Source: Trichopria drosophilae
Lineage: Eukaryota; Arthropoda; Insecta; Hymenoptera; Diapriidae
Reading direction: 5' to 3'
NCBI GenBank assembly: GCA_030407085.1
Contig: CM059587.1
Span: 26,013,001-26,077,000, forward strand
DNA: 64,000 bases
Shown: positions 1 through 13,450 of the stretch, piece by piece
Position numbering within the stretch: position 1 is the stretch's first letter
Layout: each line of letters begins with the position of its first letter
Translations under genes and position numbers: made by a program
The notes under the pieces: generated by a model
Databases searched by the model: none
What the model saw: only the letters and a program-made list of their open reading frames with translations
Told to the model about the DNA's origin: nothing

Positions 1-285
1 TAGTAGAATTAAAAATATTCATAACCTTTAAATCGCCTGCTCTCGACCAGTTTTAACTTGGTTGCCTCTCTTCTGCTTTTATTAAAAATGTCCTTGAGCG
101 TAGTGAATTGTATATGTACATAATGTATCTTTCAGTTGTATCGACTTTTGCTAACTGATCAGCAAAATGTAAGAAAGATCGAGTTACTAGCCACGTCTAT
201 TTTTGACGATTGCAATTTTTCAAAGCACTAAGAGAATCTGTGAATACGTTATAATGATTATTTTCTACTGCAATGTTTAGTGCAT

Positions 286-600
286 CTACGGAGAAAAATA
301 ATCAGCAGAATCAGCCGAAAAATCCGCAGATTCTACCAATTTTATCCTATAGGGACAGCTGTTGGAATTCCGTTAGGGATAGCCGATAATTTCAGCTAAA
401 TTTACTGAAAAAGTCCGCAAATTTAACGGAACAAATCTGCTAATGTAGCGGAAATTTAGAGCTAAGCGCGAATTGAATAGGGTTAAGGCTACATTAGCGG
501 AATCAAAACAGCTAAAATTGTATATATTTTCGGCAATTCCAGCCGAAAATTTTAGCTGATATGAATCAGCTAATCCAGCGGAGTCATTTTTCTCCGTGTC
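286..600. mobile_element. palindromic-word MITE with 11-bp flanking duplication
   Basis: Terminal inverted repeats ACGGAGAAAAAT (288-299) and ATTTTTCTCCGT (586-597) enclose a body full of short related words built on CAGC/AGCTAA and AGCGGAA/TCCGC. GTTTAGTGCAT (275-285) and GTTTAGCGCAT (601-611) flank the element and look like a target-site duplication with one mismatch. There is no coding capacity, so the element is non-autonomous. It shares the CACGGAGAAAAA-type terminus with the elements near 17.1, 34.2 and 54.6 kb but uses different internal words. Confidence 0.6.
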
Positions 601-2264
601 GTTTAGCGCATAACATTCTGCCGCAAATATAGAGTTACTTTAGACCCCATCTGACACAGTTCAAACCTGTCAGTATTCAAGATAGTTACCACGTTAGACA
701 CATCTAGTGATGCACTTCCCATTCTTAATGTGCTATTGGCCGGTATTAACATGATCCATGATCTATATTGAATAGTTTTAATTGTGCACATTTAAAAACT
801 GAATGATCACAATACTAGGATTTAGCACATATGTTAACCATTAAAGGGTCCTCATTTTCATCCGTATTTACATTACTTAATATTAACTTGAAATTAACGT
901 ATTTAATGGATATGTAATGCAGACGTTATACATTCTTGCTTTTAAATTATATGCATTTCTTTATTTTATTTTAAGGCCTTCATCCTTTCAGAGTTTTCTC
1001 TCTGTGCTGAGTTGAATCGATATTATTTGTGAGTCAGATTTAATAAATGCATACTTGCATGTGAAATTGAGACATGACCAACATTCTATATTTGCAATAA
1101 ATACATTCTCTCACTCGGTTTTCCTTCTCTGGACGTTTGACTCTTCTCTCCACCTCCAACCTCGCATTGACCTTCTCTCTTTCTCTCGTTTTCATTCACC
1201 GCTATTCACTCGTATTCTATTTCTATTAATCGCAATGTGTTCTGTAGGGTGTCTATTTTCTCCCCTCGGTATAAAGCCACAAAATTCCAGGCATGCCTAT
1301 TCTCACTACGAATATTGCCATGAAAAATTCGGTAGAGGGGGAGACATTTTATCACTGTTATTAACTCGGCAGTAGCAGTCTTATTAATTTTGCAGCGCTC
1401 CGGGGCATTTCGGAATAAAGGGAAGAGCGACCTTCCAGTTGAATATGGAGAACAGATAATTCATATCCTTTTAATATAAATCTATCTAATACTAATGAAG
1501 GGCGCCTAAGCGCATAATAAACTAAACTTCAAATATGAAATTGACAGTGTCGTAAGTACTCAAAACTCTCCATTCCGATCCGATTTGTATTAAGTTTAAT
1601 TTTCATTTATTATAGCACAATGAAGATTTGGATATTTTAAAAATGTCAACGTAATTGAACTCAGATGAATGCTTAATATAACTAATAATAGGTATGAATT
1701 AAGAGAAGAGGCCAAGATGCTAGAATTGAACGACCAATCTTTCATGTATTGAATTCCGCAACAAAAGATAAAGGGTAACGGGAGCAACCATCTTAATAGA
1801 ACAAAAGAAATCGGAAATTCATGTTGGAAGACTGAGAAGAAAGGGTTGAAATACTTAAAATACTGAAAGGTCTGTCTTGATAAATAATAATATAATAATA
1901 ACAATAAACAATCATCATCTTAATTGTTTTTGTAATTACCGTTGACTTCGTCGATAAATATCGTTTATATTATAAATAACTGTTTTAAAGTTCTATTAAT
2001 TAATGTAAAAAAATGATATACCCAATTTAAAAGCTTTGAAACTGTACTTAAATTTGGAGTGTAGTAATGTTGATACGTCAACTAAGAAGATGATCATTTT
2101 TCAAGTATCAGTACTGTCTATAAATAATATTAATATGTAATATTGTTTATAACAGTTTCTAATTTTATCGAATGTTTGGAATTAAAAATTAAAAGTCCTC
2201 GTGTCGTCACGCTTAGATAAATAACTCTTCAATAAATATTTTTTATAAGGACAGAAATGTCCGT

Positions 2265-2290
2265 TTATAAATAAATAAATAAATAAATAA
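2265..2290 (+). repeat. (AAAT)n tract, possible LINE 3' tail
   Basis: Six or more AAAT/ATAA units follow a small hairpin, GGACA-GAAA-TGTCC. A run of this kind at the end of AT-rich non-coding DNA is typical of non-LTR retroelement tails, but no reverse-transcriptase sequence is visible upstream, so it may be a simple microsatellite. Confidence 0.5.
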
Positions 2291-2744
2291 CTTTTAAGCC
2301 TGTTTCTCACGTTAGTTCGTTAAGCATGGATATCGTACATTTCGGTGCGCCACCATGAAGGTCAAGATTTTTAAGAAAACAAATGTTATAGTGGGAAACG
2401 TTTAACTTACAAAATTAAACCTTTTCTATTATGCTTTTTTCAAAAGCCCATGAACATCTCGGTTAATTCTCTTCCGTACATCCAGCTATTTAAGATACCT
2501 TTCTCATTATACCATGCAGGTGTACCCATATATTGTGTCTATATACAGTGATTGTTTCCTTCCGGTATTCTTTGTTGTTTTGTTTTTATATGAATATCAG
2601 TGCGGGTATAATTAAGAGACCGAGGGCCGGACGGAAGGAATCACTGCCATTAACTAATCTATTACTATGGATTTGATAAAATACGGTTGCCATTAAAGTT
2701 TGTTTAGCCTATTCGACAAAGTAAGTTGTTTTAATTTTTTTTTC

Positions 2745-2757
2745 GGGGGGGGGGGGG
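2745..2757. repeat. G13 homopolymer
   Basis: Thirteen consecutive G bases follow a T-rich stretch on the plus strand. This is unusual in such AT-rich DNA and could form a quadruplex-like structure; length may vary between individuals or assemblies. Confidence 0.8.
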
Positions 2758-4244
2758 CATTATTTAAACAATTTTTTTTCAATCATAGGCAATATAAGAA
2801 TTTTTTAGATCGTTGATCTCGATACCCAGGTTCGAATTTCAAAATTGAAAGTGGTGGATCCAATACGGCGGATAATCTTGTTTAACTCTGATGGAAATTT
2901 GGAGTGGTGAAGGCTTAGTAAAACTTATTCATTTTTACCTCCCATTTATGGATATAACAATATATATTAACGATCTCGAGAACTAAACCAGCTATTTAAG
3001 CAAACAAAATGTGATTGTTATGTTGATGTTAGTTTTATCGTAAGGTTAGTATAGTAAACTGCAAAATGGAGGATAAATGCGGCCGTGATGAGTTGTTGCA
3101 CATTCCGTGTATATTGTATTCAATAATGCTAAGATTGACTTAATAACTGGGATTAGGTTCAATTGTCATCTATACTTACGTTGCTGGAGGTTAAGTTAGT
3201 ATAAATAAGGGAGAAGGGGGTCTGAAGCCGAACCCCCAGCACGCAGACACCCCCTAAGTTCACTTATTCCTTCGGCAAGTTATAATTGATTGTTTCCTTC
3301 TATTTAAAAATACATTAATCTACTACTTAAAAAAGGTCAGTGCAATGTAACGTCATTTTACTACGTTCGACGGTGGAAAAAGTAAAATTATTTTCTGTAT
3401 GTAAAAATGTCAGTGTTATTGAGTGCATGAACATTTAGTGTATTTTTTGCAAACTAAATTTAAAAAAGTATTTATTTGTAAAAATACAAATAGTTATTAA
3501 AATTATAATATTTCAGAAAAAATATGTGTCCTTGGGATTGAATTAAATAGAAAAAATAACGTTCACGGAGGGAATTGTACTTCAGTTTGGATTGTTTGAA
3601 AATACTATATGTTAAAAAAACGAAGCAGGGGCGTCTTTTTGCTGTTTTATGAAATGTTAACGCCAAATGTTATGACCAAAATATATGAAGAACCACTTTC
3701 TATTTTTTTCTGGGTGTCGATGGCTTTCTAATCTAATACGCAAAAAAAAGACGTAGTTGGTGCCGCCCACAGTGACGTGCAATGTAACATCATTTGTTAC
3801 GTGCAATGTGTACCAAGAAAAAATAACATTTATGATATCATTGGGCGTAACATTGACAGTGATAATGGACATCATTTTCCTCTGATATTATTAGAACAAA
3901 AACAATAATATTAACATTTATTAATTAGTATAAACATAATATATGTGGCATTATTTTTTTGTCTTACGGGATTACATATTTTAATTTTCGTATAAAAAAG
4001 TTTCAAAACATTAAAAAAAATGCACTGAAATAAAATAAGTTTTTATTGATCCATAACCGCGGAAGATTTCTCGAGTTTAATAAAAATAGCAATATCAAAT
4101 ACAGCGCTGCCACTGACGTCACTCTACATGTCCGGAAGACATTACCAAGATCTTTTATAAAATCGCTCTTAAGATCGTTGGGTGAAAATGCACAACTTTA
4201 ACGAGAACGATAGGAGAGTCGTGCGAGCTCCGATACTGTCCGAA

Positions 4245-4257
4245 GCCACCTGGCGAC
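4245..4257 (+). promoter_or_regulatory. CTCF-like motif GCCACCTGGCGAC
   Basis: Shares the 11-mer GCCACCTGGCG with the complement of the site near 17380. It lies in intron 2 with no obvious element around it. Function is inferred from the motif alone. Confidence 0.25.
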
Positions 4258-7200
4258 GGTAAGGGACTGCGATTTCCAATCTCGAAAAATCGAAGATGGC
4301 GGACATAAAGCAGCCGGGTCGGTTAATAAGTTTCTTTGGTAGTTCATTGCGAATCTGAAATTATATTTTCAAAATTCAAAATGGCGGAAAAGTGGTATAT
4401 TTGCGTGATATTGAAAACTGTTGAAAGTCTTCCTTCAACTTACTGAGTTTGTTTTTATAATTTTAATAACATCTTTGTGAAAATCTTCAATTTATCATAA
4501 TGGATGGATGCTGTCAAGAAATTGTTTGATGCCAACAAGCAAACAGTGAACAAAGTAAGCTTCACGACCTAAAATCTTGAAAACTCTCATTGCAGTATCG
4601 TCTCGATCTAGACATTTTTCGCGTAGGGGTCCACTGCGATCCGTCACTTTAAATTTTTAAAATCTGATTCATAACCTCCAACACTGCCGAGTAAAATATT
4701 GCTTCCAGCTTCCGTCTTGGAAGAACTATTCCTAATCATTTGTTTTCAATTATTCAAATTATTTATATACTTTGTTTTATATTTGAAAACGAGATAAACA
4801 CACGACTAAATTGAAACTGAGCTTAGTTGTATCATCAAAAAAGTGAAAATCGCGAAAAAAAGAACTGTGATTATTCTGCTGCGTTTCATCTGCCCATCAT
4901 CATTTCTATCAATGATTTGGAGTTTCTATATTTAGCTCTATAATAGAAAATAGTTCGTCAAGTATACCATTTTTAAATACGTAGTAATTCCAGGATAGCG
5001 CCTGACTACGTTCCTTGAATATCATTCAGGTACTCGGTTTTACTAAAGTGCGGGTGTTGGGATTGAGAGGAACTTGAAAAATTCTATTCACTTGGATAAA
5101 ACGTGAATTATTTAGAGACGATTTTTGGCTCAATTAAAATTTTTTAACTCGTGTGCATTTGGTAACTCGGCTTACAATTGGTGCCGCTTATACTATATAT
5201 AAACGTCTTTTAAGCTCGTATTTCAGTGTTTTTGTCTGCCTATCGAAGGGTTCTCTTACCTCGCCTCTTTGTTTCGCCTTTCATCGATCGGTATGGCTGC
5301 TGAAGCGAGGACGAAATACACCCAAGAACGAGATGTTGGTAAACGGGAAACTGAATGTTCTCTGAAACTCCGAATCTGCGACGATTGTCAATGGTTGTGT
5401 TGCGCGTTATTTTCTCTCTCCTTCTTTCACTCCTACGTCTTTCCTTTTTCTCTCTCCTTCTGTGTTTCAATTATCCTGGTTCCAACGTAGTTCCTCTTTC
5501 ATTCTTTACGTCCTCAACTAAACTACGGAACCAACTTCCTGGCTATTCAGACCTTCAGTTTTATTCAAAATTAAAAAAGAAGTAGGAAAACTTACTTTAT
5601 CGCTAGGTTATTGGGAATAATGAGTTTAATTATACTATTCATAAAGGGTGATAGAATCCAGACTTTCAAGTTTATCACTCTACAAAATAAAGCTAATGCA
5701 TAATAAAGTTTCGTATTCTCATAAATATAGTTTTATAAATTTATATTGTTTGTTCCAGGTTTGATATGATCTTTTCTGGCCTGCAGTTGTTAGGATTCTT
5801 TCAGATTTATACGAGTTGTATAGAGTAACTATATATTCGCATGATATGATTGTATTTATTAGGCAGATTAATGAATATCTTTAGCTGCAACCGGGTTGCT
5901 TTTGAGCCAGACAATGCAAACCGATACAATTTCTCCAAAATGATTAGACAATAACTCCTCATATCAATTTAGCCAGATTTTCGGTAGTAGAAGGAGAATC
6001 TTATCGATGCATTACAATGGGGCAATCCAGGACGTCTGGGCGCCAAGCAGCCAACTACTTCTGGAATTCTATAAGGAGTTGACCGTTGTCCTGAGCTCTA
6101 CAATCTTCAACCGTTGTCTAGAATTTCGCTAGATACTCGCCAGAGATAAATTACGTCGGTCAATTGTGTGAATAAAATTGTTGCCTTATTGACTATGGAT
6201 TGTTTAATTATCATTGTGCTCTTATACCTTTCACGATATTAAACAGAGTCTACAACTTTAAGCGTTGTATAATGGCGATAGCTATGTAATAAGGTTGTTA
6301 TTGTTATGCTCAATTTTATTTCGTATCTGTGGCGCAAGTGGTAAGTCACGAGTTTGCCTTAGCCAGGCGATGGATAATCACGACATTCGTGTAATCTCAT
6401 AACGTTTGAGTATGTATATCTGTATTGCATGATCAATCACTGCTCACTAATCTTAATCCGAAGGGTTCATCACAAAATTTACACAATTATGTCTCAAAAA
6501 TTCATCACAATGCAAGCGATTTGATTCAGTATGATAGTTTGGTTTGTAGTGATAAATGGACGGCGGGAATATTTACACCTCCCTTGCGATGTTATAGCAC
6601 GATAATCATCGCATCCTGATTTGTACACTGGTGCATTAAGAAAGAGCACCGACGCGTTTCGAAATTCTTTAGTTACAGGGATTCGACGTCGTTTCAACAT
6701 CCCGATTAATGACGTATCCGCTATGAACACATTGACGTCGTGCAGCTAAACCTTCTTCGGAAGAATGCATTTTATCGTTTGATTTAATAGGGTTCGCAAT
6801 CAGAAAGTAAATAATACTTTTGGGAAATATTAAGAAAACAATATACTTATATTTTTTTAAGTATTCATCGAGATTGAACGAAAAGTTTTACTAAATTTCT
6901 ACTCGGGTTAGAAACCAGTCTTGATTATTTATTTTTGTTAATAAAAAACATATGAGACAAAGAAGGAAAATTACAACGTCTCTTATTATATTTTAGCTTC
7001 TAAAGTTTTGTTTGTCCTATTTTTATTTTACGTTTTTCTGTCACTTGATTTCTCATGACCCCTCCGATCGTGGGCATGGACGAGACGAAAGGATACAAAT
7101 TGTTTCCTTTTTTTGGCGATATTATACTTGCTTATCAAAGATAGCATGCGAATTTACAACTGTATTTTTTAAAGCGTCGTAGTGGTCAAGAATCTAAGTA

Positions 7201-7636
7201 AGTCAAAAGGATACATGATGAAAAATAACTAATCAAGGAACATTTATTTTAAACACACCAGAAAATGAAAATCGATGAACTATTAAAAATTCCAAAATAT
7301 ATTAAAAGCATGCTTTTTTGGTTTGATTTATTGAATTAGTATTATTTTATGGATTTATGGATTGTTTAATCGTTGTCGCCAAAACTTGGTCATAATATAG
7401 GTGACCTGGATGTCAAGAAAGATTTCGAAGAATTTTGTGTACATATTAAAATATGTTCAAAGACGTAAACAATATATATTTATTATAATACGAAGCTCTA
7501 TTTTGGTTTTAGTTATTTTCAAAAGGTAGTTTGTGGCCCATCAAATGAGAATGAAATATTACTATCTTTTTAATGTACCTCATAGCCGTACAGTGGATCA
7601 TTTTGAAAAGGTTGTGTAAAATCTAATATCTCTACA

Positions 7637-8290
7637 GTATGTCGCTGATTACGAATCTAATCAGTTATATTCAAAATTAAAAATGGCGAAACCAATATGA
7701 CCGCACAAAATCTTAAATTTCACGTGATTTAGGCAAATGTCCTTATTCGTGTTTTTTTTTGTCGATGAATATAAATCGCGTCCCAGACAGGAAAATTGAA
7801 AAGAGATCAGAATGATTTCGCAACGTGGTCTAAAAGAAGTCAGATGTCCCACATTCTTAGGGTTTTCTGAAGACGAGTTCGTAAAGATCTCATAATGACA
7901 TGTTAAGAAAACCCTCAGAAACGGGACATCTGTCTTCTTTTAGAGCTCATTTCGAAATTATTCTGAACTCTTCTTTATTTTGTTGTCTGGGATATCAGAT
8001 TCTCAAAATTCAAAATGACCCACCCAATATAGCTGACTTATAAGTGGAAACTGAAATGCCAAATCTCCTGTACTGCCGACAAATGCCGATAATTCCAGGT
8101 TTTTAAATCAGTAATTAAGAATCTCATATCAAATTTTATAAAATCAAAATGGCGAACCCAATATGGCTGACCAAAGTGTCCCAAGCTGCACAGAAATTTG
8201 GATACTCGTGTTTTTTTTATGTCGGTGAATATGAATCTCATTTTAGATTTCGAAATTCAAAATGGCTTACCTAATGTCGCAGATAAACAT
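7637..8290 (+). repeat. satellite-like array with AAAATGGCGGATCCAATATGG-type units
   Basis: Four diverged copies of a unit are recognisable: each has a GAATCTnAT / CAAAATTCAAAATGG block followed by CCAATATGGCTGAC, at about 7670, 8003, 8140 and 8245. Two also keep TCGTGTTTTTTT followed by GTCG(A/G)TGAAT. The three later copies lie about 110-140 bp apart. The first unit is split by a MITE at 7781-7992. Related single units occur near 2835, 4370, 20725, 39400 and 62690. Confidence 0.6.
7781..7992. mobile_element. 212-bp foldback MITE with TCCCAGACA termini
   Basis: Left arm TCCCAGACAGGAAAA... and right arm ...TTTTGTTGTCTGGGA are inverted copies about 88 bp long, around 80-85% identical by eye. 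Shared blocks include CTAAAAGAAG, CAGATGTCCC and GGGTTTTCT. The central loop is about 36 bp. It has no coding capacity. The sequences on either side join up as one satellite unit, so the element inserted after the array had formed. A duplicated target site is not obvious. Confidence 0.7.
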
Positions 8291-9690
8291 TTCAAATGTC
8301 AGATGGCATCCGTAGCAATTTATTACTTTACTTTCTCCTATTATTTAGATGGGAAAGGAAACGCATGAGAAATTTAATTCATTTTGGTTTGCTGCACAAA
8401 TTTGCAAACTTAATAGTCGTTAATGATGATATGATCTAATAATTTTCATGGCCACAGGAAATTATTGATAGACAAGTATTTCGAGACTATACATTACCGA
8501 CGGTATAGATCGGAGTAAATTATATTTATGGATATCTTGGAAGATGTAATGTTTGGATTTGGCATCACTTGTACTCTATCCGTAACAATCTAATTTTTCC
8601 TGACATCTTAATATTATGAATGCATATTTTTTTTGCAATGTTGTCATAAATTATTTAATTCGATTCATTTTATTATTTCCTTCCCAACGATATTCTTTTT
8701 ATTTCATTGCCAATATTCTTCTATTGTCATGGCGAAGATGCTGTATTTACAGTATTGCAAATAAATATTTGTAATATAATTGCCATAAGCAATGAGATGA
8801 GATTATAATTTTGTTACTTGTAAATAAATCTTATTCTTTGTATTGCATTTGGAAACTTTTATATCTCGCAATTGATTCCGCAAGCAAATATTTTGATAAT
8901 TTTATATAATGGGCATCCGTTATCATCACTACGTATAAGTGGTATTTTTTAAAGAAACCACTGTTTTTATTTTGTTAATCAAATTTAATATTTAGCACAA
9001 TGGGAACTTGTCAATAATCAACGTAACATATTCTCGATAATGATTTCGTCTATGGTTGGAAATGATCGACATCGTCGTAACCAATAATATCAAAACATTG
9101 TTTATGAGATTGAATACACATTCCACGCACGCAATATCTGATAATTTAATATTGCCTGACATTTATTGAATAGTCTGACCACTTGATAATTTAAAATTAT
9201 TAAATTTACTTCGTTTGATTCTAAATTGACGTGTGTATTATGAAGAACGTGGATAAAATGTAAACAGAGATAATGAAGGGTTGAAGGCCATAATAGTTAT
9301 AAATAAACCATTTAATTGCAAATTTCATATAATATCCCCACATAAGCATACCATGAGGCCATTCTAAACATTCTGCAAATTCTCTTGACCAGCGTTTGAC
9401 CTACGTATATACATACTGTTTGGGGTCGTAGTGTGTGATATCATAATTAATGCGTGACAATAGTTGATTTTGCATGTTGCTAGAATATAAACTAATCCTT
9501 AAAAACAATGTAAAACTGGCTAAAACTTGGACCATTCTACACAAACATAGGTTTTTGAATTGTCGATAGAATTTTATTGTGCATTATAAACTTTGTGGTT
9601 GGGTAACGTAAATTTTCGATGAATATGAGATGTTGAATTTTCATCAGATGCTATTTATAATACTATACGCGACAAATCTAATTAACTTAC

Positions 9691-10033
9691 CTATAGCTAC
9701 ATCAGTTGAATTGCCTACCGTGGCATCACTTTTGTCGTTTTGTTCTTTCCGATAATTTTCACGTTGCACATGAATTCGCTGCAAAAGGCCGCAATCATTT
9801 TGTGGCGATTGTAAGTGCGTTGTGGAAGTAGCTGGAATTGTAAGATTGACGGTGCTACTTGTTGCTCGTAAGGAATGTTGCGGTGTAGAACTTCTCGTCG
9901 TTGAAGTGCACGAAACTGATGTAGTATCCGAAAGCATGGGCCCAGTGGAACAATTGTTATTATTGTATTGTAACTGTAATCCGAGTTCTCGAGCTTCACT
10001 TTCTTCTTGTGCTTGCTGCCTTCGTAGAGCGAC
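9691..10033 (-). CDS. dmrt99B: dmrt99B/DMRTA-type factor, coding exon 2
   Basis: The exon starts after a TTTTAG acceptor and opens with VALRRQQAQEESEARELGLQ, which completes the DM recognition helix begun in exon 1 (MAAQ joined to VALRRQQ is the family's invariant junction). It then encodes an Asn run and a low-complexity Ser/Thr-rich linker (SVSCTSTTRSST, then TIPATSTTHLQSP), ending VGNSTDVAI before a strong donor, ATAG|GTAAGT, at 9690. Length is 114 codons plus one base, so the next junction is phase 1. The linker is poorly conserved in the family and helps little with naming. The DMA motif expected further downstream is not in this exon, and I see no candidate exon for it in 1-9690, so the rest of the gene lies outside the window. 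A frameshifted open frame across the same DNA is a shadow. Confidence 0.88.
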
Positions 10034-10114
10034 CTAAAATTCAAGAAGTTCATTAGTGACATTGCTGGTACAACTGAATTAAGAGTTAGTTATTGTATTC
10101 CATGCAAATTAATT

Positions 10115-10353
10115 GCCCGGATAGAAATATTTAGGCTAATTTAGCAAATGAGCATTTGCTAAAGGGAGATTGACTATTTTAGTAAATTGATTAGGAAATA
10201 TTATGAAAAATGAGCTGTATCGGCACGGTCAGAGCAAACGCAGCAGTGACATTTCGCTTAATGAGCCAAATAGTCGCTATTCATATATTACGAAAAAATT
10301 TTGTTGGGGATAGCAAAATATTCTCTGTAGTGGCAAAATACTTCTATCCGTGT
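10115..10353. mobile_element. palindromic-word element next to exon 2
   Basis: The ends CCGGATAGAAATATTT (left) and AAATACTTCTATCCGTG (right) are inverted copies. The body contains repeated TTTAGCAAAT/ATTTGCTAAA words and related TAGTAAATT and TAGTCGCTA variants. It is non-coding. It lies only about 80 bp upstream of the exon 2 acceptor, close enough to sit in the branch-point neighbourhood of the intron. Confidence 0.5.
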
Positions 10354-13300
10354 GGGAAAAGTTAAATCCAGTTGGATCACCAGTTAGGAATTATTCACGA
10401 GCTTTTGAAATCAATTCTTAAACAATTAATGCTGTGTTAGTTACACGACCTAGACTTCGGAAATGGACATTTGGATTCACGTAAAACCTATTTTTACTAT
10501 TCTTATGATCACAACATTTTTATGTTATGGTTTAGGTCAGTGTAAGATTCATACACATGTTTCGCAAAAGACCCCGCACAAATTGTTCGGAAAAGAGTCT
10601 TCGGTAAATTATTTTCAAACTGTGCAAAAATGGTATTTGCATTATGTTTATCAAAAAATCTCTTGACCACAGTTCTTGTTAAAGCAATGTTTTGACACTA
10701 TGAGCCCTCAAAAGGGCGTTACGGCCATTAACTAATTATTCTTTTAATGCATACATTTTCCTTTAGAACCATTGACTTAGCATTGGTCCTGGAAAATGGT
10801 ATATAGATTCAGGGGTTCATGATTGCGAAATTTGACTTCAAATATCGACATCCTGAATCCATTTAGAAGTATTAAAACTTGATTACTTCTGATTTCTTCT
10901 TCACACACCATGAATAATTATTGGAAATTCATAGGAAACATTTAGAAAGTTTGAAAACATTCATGCCGATGTTTCATCAAAAGTATTTTCTTTACAACTT
11001 TGTTTTGTTAAACTCTGTGACGGATACGTTTATCTTCAAAGGGAAAACAGCACACATTCATTACTTAATACGCGGAAGGAAAATAATCTGATTTAAAATT
11101 TATAAACTGGCAGATCCAGATAGCGGACCGAAAAGTAGTTTAAGCTGTTACAAAGAAATGTATGCTTTAAAACGTTAATTGATTAATGTATGTTTGTTGA
11201 TTTACCGACATTTAAAGACTCCCCTAACAGAACACAGCATTATGACAAGGTTACGGAGAGGTTATAACCTTAAACCTTTAAACGACCCGTTGTCATAATC
11301 TTGTGAAAATGTTACGTGTAATGAACCTTACAATGTAACGTCAATTAACATGGTGATAGTCTTACAGAACACAGAAAATTTAACGTTGCAGAACTGTCCG
11401 TTTTAAAGTCCTATTAACCTTTTTATAGAGTTCGCATTTGTATAATCAATCGACTTAATTTCTTTTATCGCCGCTAAGTGAAATTTTTATTTTTGCAGCT
11501 ATGTTTTTACTCACGATATCAATGTTTGAATATCAGATTCGGATTCTACGTCAAAAAATCTACAAGTCATCTCCCCTGTTTTGAAACAGACTTGATTGAA
11601 ATTTTGTAGGCCTGTGTAATTTCAGTTTGTGATCGTATCGAATTCCGCCGAATCAAAATGTCAAATTCAATGTTCACATTCAGATCTGTACATATTTTAT
11701 TTAAATTTTATGTAAATGTTAGTGAATGATAAATTTGTTGCATAAGCCTTAAATGATTGTTCTGAAAAATCGGACTCAATTTGATAATAATAAATCGACG
11801 GAGATAAATATGTCAGATGGATAGAATGAAATATAAACTTCAATCGCGCGAATGCTATACCCTAAAAAGCAACAAAGGGCACTGCGTATTAACATATTAT
11901 CTTCTAAATTCGTAACGTAAATTAAATAGCCTTATAATATAAAGAAACATTTGCTTTAAAGATAGCTCATATACTGGTTCAAATTTTTGTCAATCATGCC
12001 GACGGAAGTGGACATGTTTACGAAATGATCCAAATTTAGCAAAACAATTAGTTTCTTTCATTAATTTATTTTAGATTGCAAATTAACTTTTAACTATTTT
12101 AATATCAATTTGAAAGAATTCAATTCTAATATTACACGCTACTAATATATATAATACTTAGAATGATTATATACTAAAGTCAGTCGATGCTTAGTACATA
12201 AGTCTGACCTTGTCTTATAAGAGATCTTATTTTCAGTACATCTTTTTTTCTGTCGACTTTCTTATCTAAATCCGTTTTAAGGTTTTTTGTCTTTATTTAA
12301 GGATTCCTTTTCATACTACAGAGACAAATGTATGTTACGATTTATAAACTTGTTGTTAAACTTAAAATATAATATGTACACTATGCATTTTGTCATTAAC
12401 AATCATACATGTAAATGTTGCAAACCATACTGTAAATCTTAACATAAATTGTTCTCCGTTTAGAATGGCGTAAATATATTATGTAATAATTGTGTTTTTC
12501 AGGAGCTACGTAGTATTTTTATAGGACTTCATTAAAGAAAAAAGATTAAGAAATTACTTTTAAAACTTTATAGAGAACGTTCTCATCGCGTTCAATAAAT
12601 GACTCGTAAAATGCGAATGTAGTTATTGCTCGATTCGATTCAAATGAAGTGCGGTTGGCAAATATCAAAATTCGTTTCAAGTGTCTACTTTTATCTCGTT
12701 GTGTATTGACTGTTGAAATCGCATGCGAGTATCGGCATACATTTGAAGCAGGAAAAAGTCGGGAATAAATGCAACATGAAATTATCACGTAAATTTTAAA
12801 ATGAAATGAAAATATTTATACACGAGATATGATGGTCGCTGCAATTCTGAACAATCGCGTTGTCAGCGTCCATCGCGCTTGTTGAACTATTTTGGTCCCT
12901 TTCGCTTTTGTAAAAACGAGCACCGGTAATGTGAGCTCCCAATGACAACTGCTGTATTTTTCGATAATGCTCTCGAATTATTTGTTTTACGAGGTCGTGA
13001 TATAAAAATTAAATTACAAAATGAACTTGACAAAATAGCTGGACAAAAAATGTTGGATTTGACACATATACATGAGAGAGACAAAACGTTTTACTCTGGC
13101 ACCACTTCAATTTTTCCTCGTTTTTACCAAATAAACCTAATTTTATTCGCGTATATCCTCTGGACTTTTCACTCAGTATTCAAGCATCAAGAATTTTAGC
13201 TTTTTTTGTCGAAGAATTATAATATACTTTAGTATACTCCATGGATGATCTTCAAATATGCTCCGACTCTCCGCGTTTGTTTCGATGTTGTTCATTGTAA

Positions 13301-13364
13301 TTTAATTTACGTTGAATATTAACGTCTATACATCACACATATCACTTGGAACTCTCAAAATTCT

Positions 13365-13450
13365 TTGGAGTGAAAATTGTGCCACTCTTTCACGAAGAGT
13401 GAAATTTTTACTCTTAATAAAAGAATGGCTCAATATTCACTCCAAGGAAT
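13365..13450. repeat. AGTGAAA/TTTCACT word cluster
   Basis: Five alternating copies of (AG)AGTGAAA and its complement lie within about 90 bp, including the palindrome AAGAGTGAAATTTTTACTCTT. This is the same word family as at 15.1, 21.5, 25.1 and 25.7 kb. Element ends are not identifiable here. Confidence 0.5.

Larger units (their letters stand above)
1..9690 (-). other. start of intron 2 of dmrt99B (continues beyond the left edge)
   Basis: Everything left of the exon 2 donor at 9690 should be intron, because no downstream dmrt exon with a DMA motif is visible before position 1. The interval holds one palindromic-word element (286-600), an (AAAT)n tail (2265-2290), a 13-base G run at 2745-2757, a CTCF-like motif near 4245 and a satellite-like array with an inserted MITE (7637-8290). 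The pyrimidine-rich zones near 1100-1250 and 5200-5520 contain only low-complexity open frames. I see nothing identifiable in 2300-2700, 2900-4200, 4400-5200, 5600-7600 and 8350-9600. Confidence 0.7.

Noticed and set aside
1055..1375. 106-residue frame
   Set aside because: Pyrimidine-rich low-complexity DNA with no motif; it starts at a random ATG and has no supporting signals.
5153..5585. Several overlapping frames rich in Leu, Ser and Phe
   Set aside because: They arise from a CT-rich tract; all frames on both strands are open because stop codons are rare there.
9715..10062. 115-residue frame across exon 2 in another reading frame
   Set aside because: It is the shadow of exon 2; the true frame continues the DM domain.
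10463..10666. 67-residue frame with a signal-peptide-like start (MDIWIHVKPIFTILMITTF)
   Set aside because: The hydrophobic start is easily produced by AT-rich DNA, and the rest lacks family features or codon bias. Not strong enough to list as a gene.
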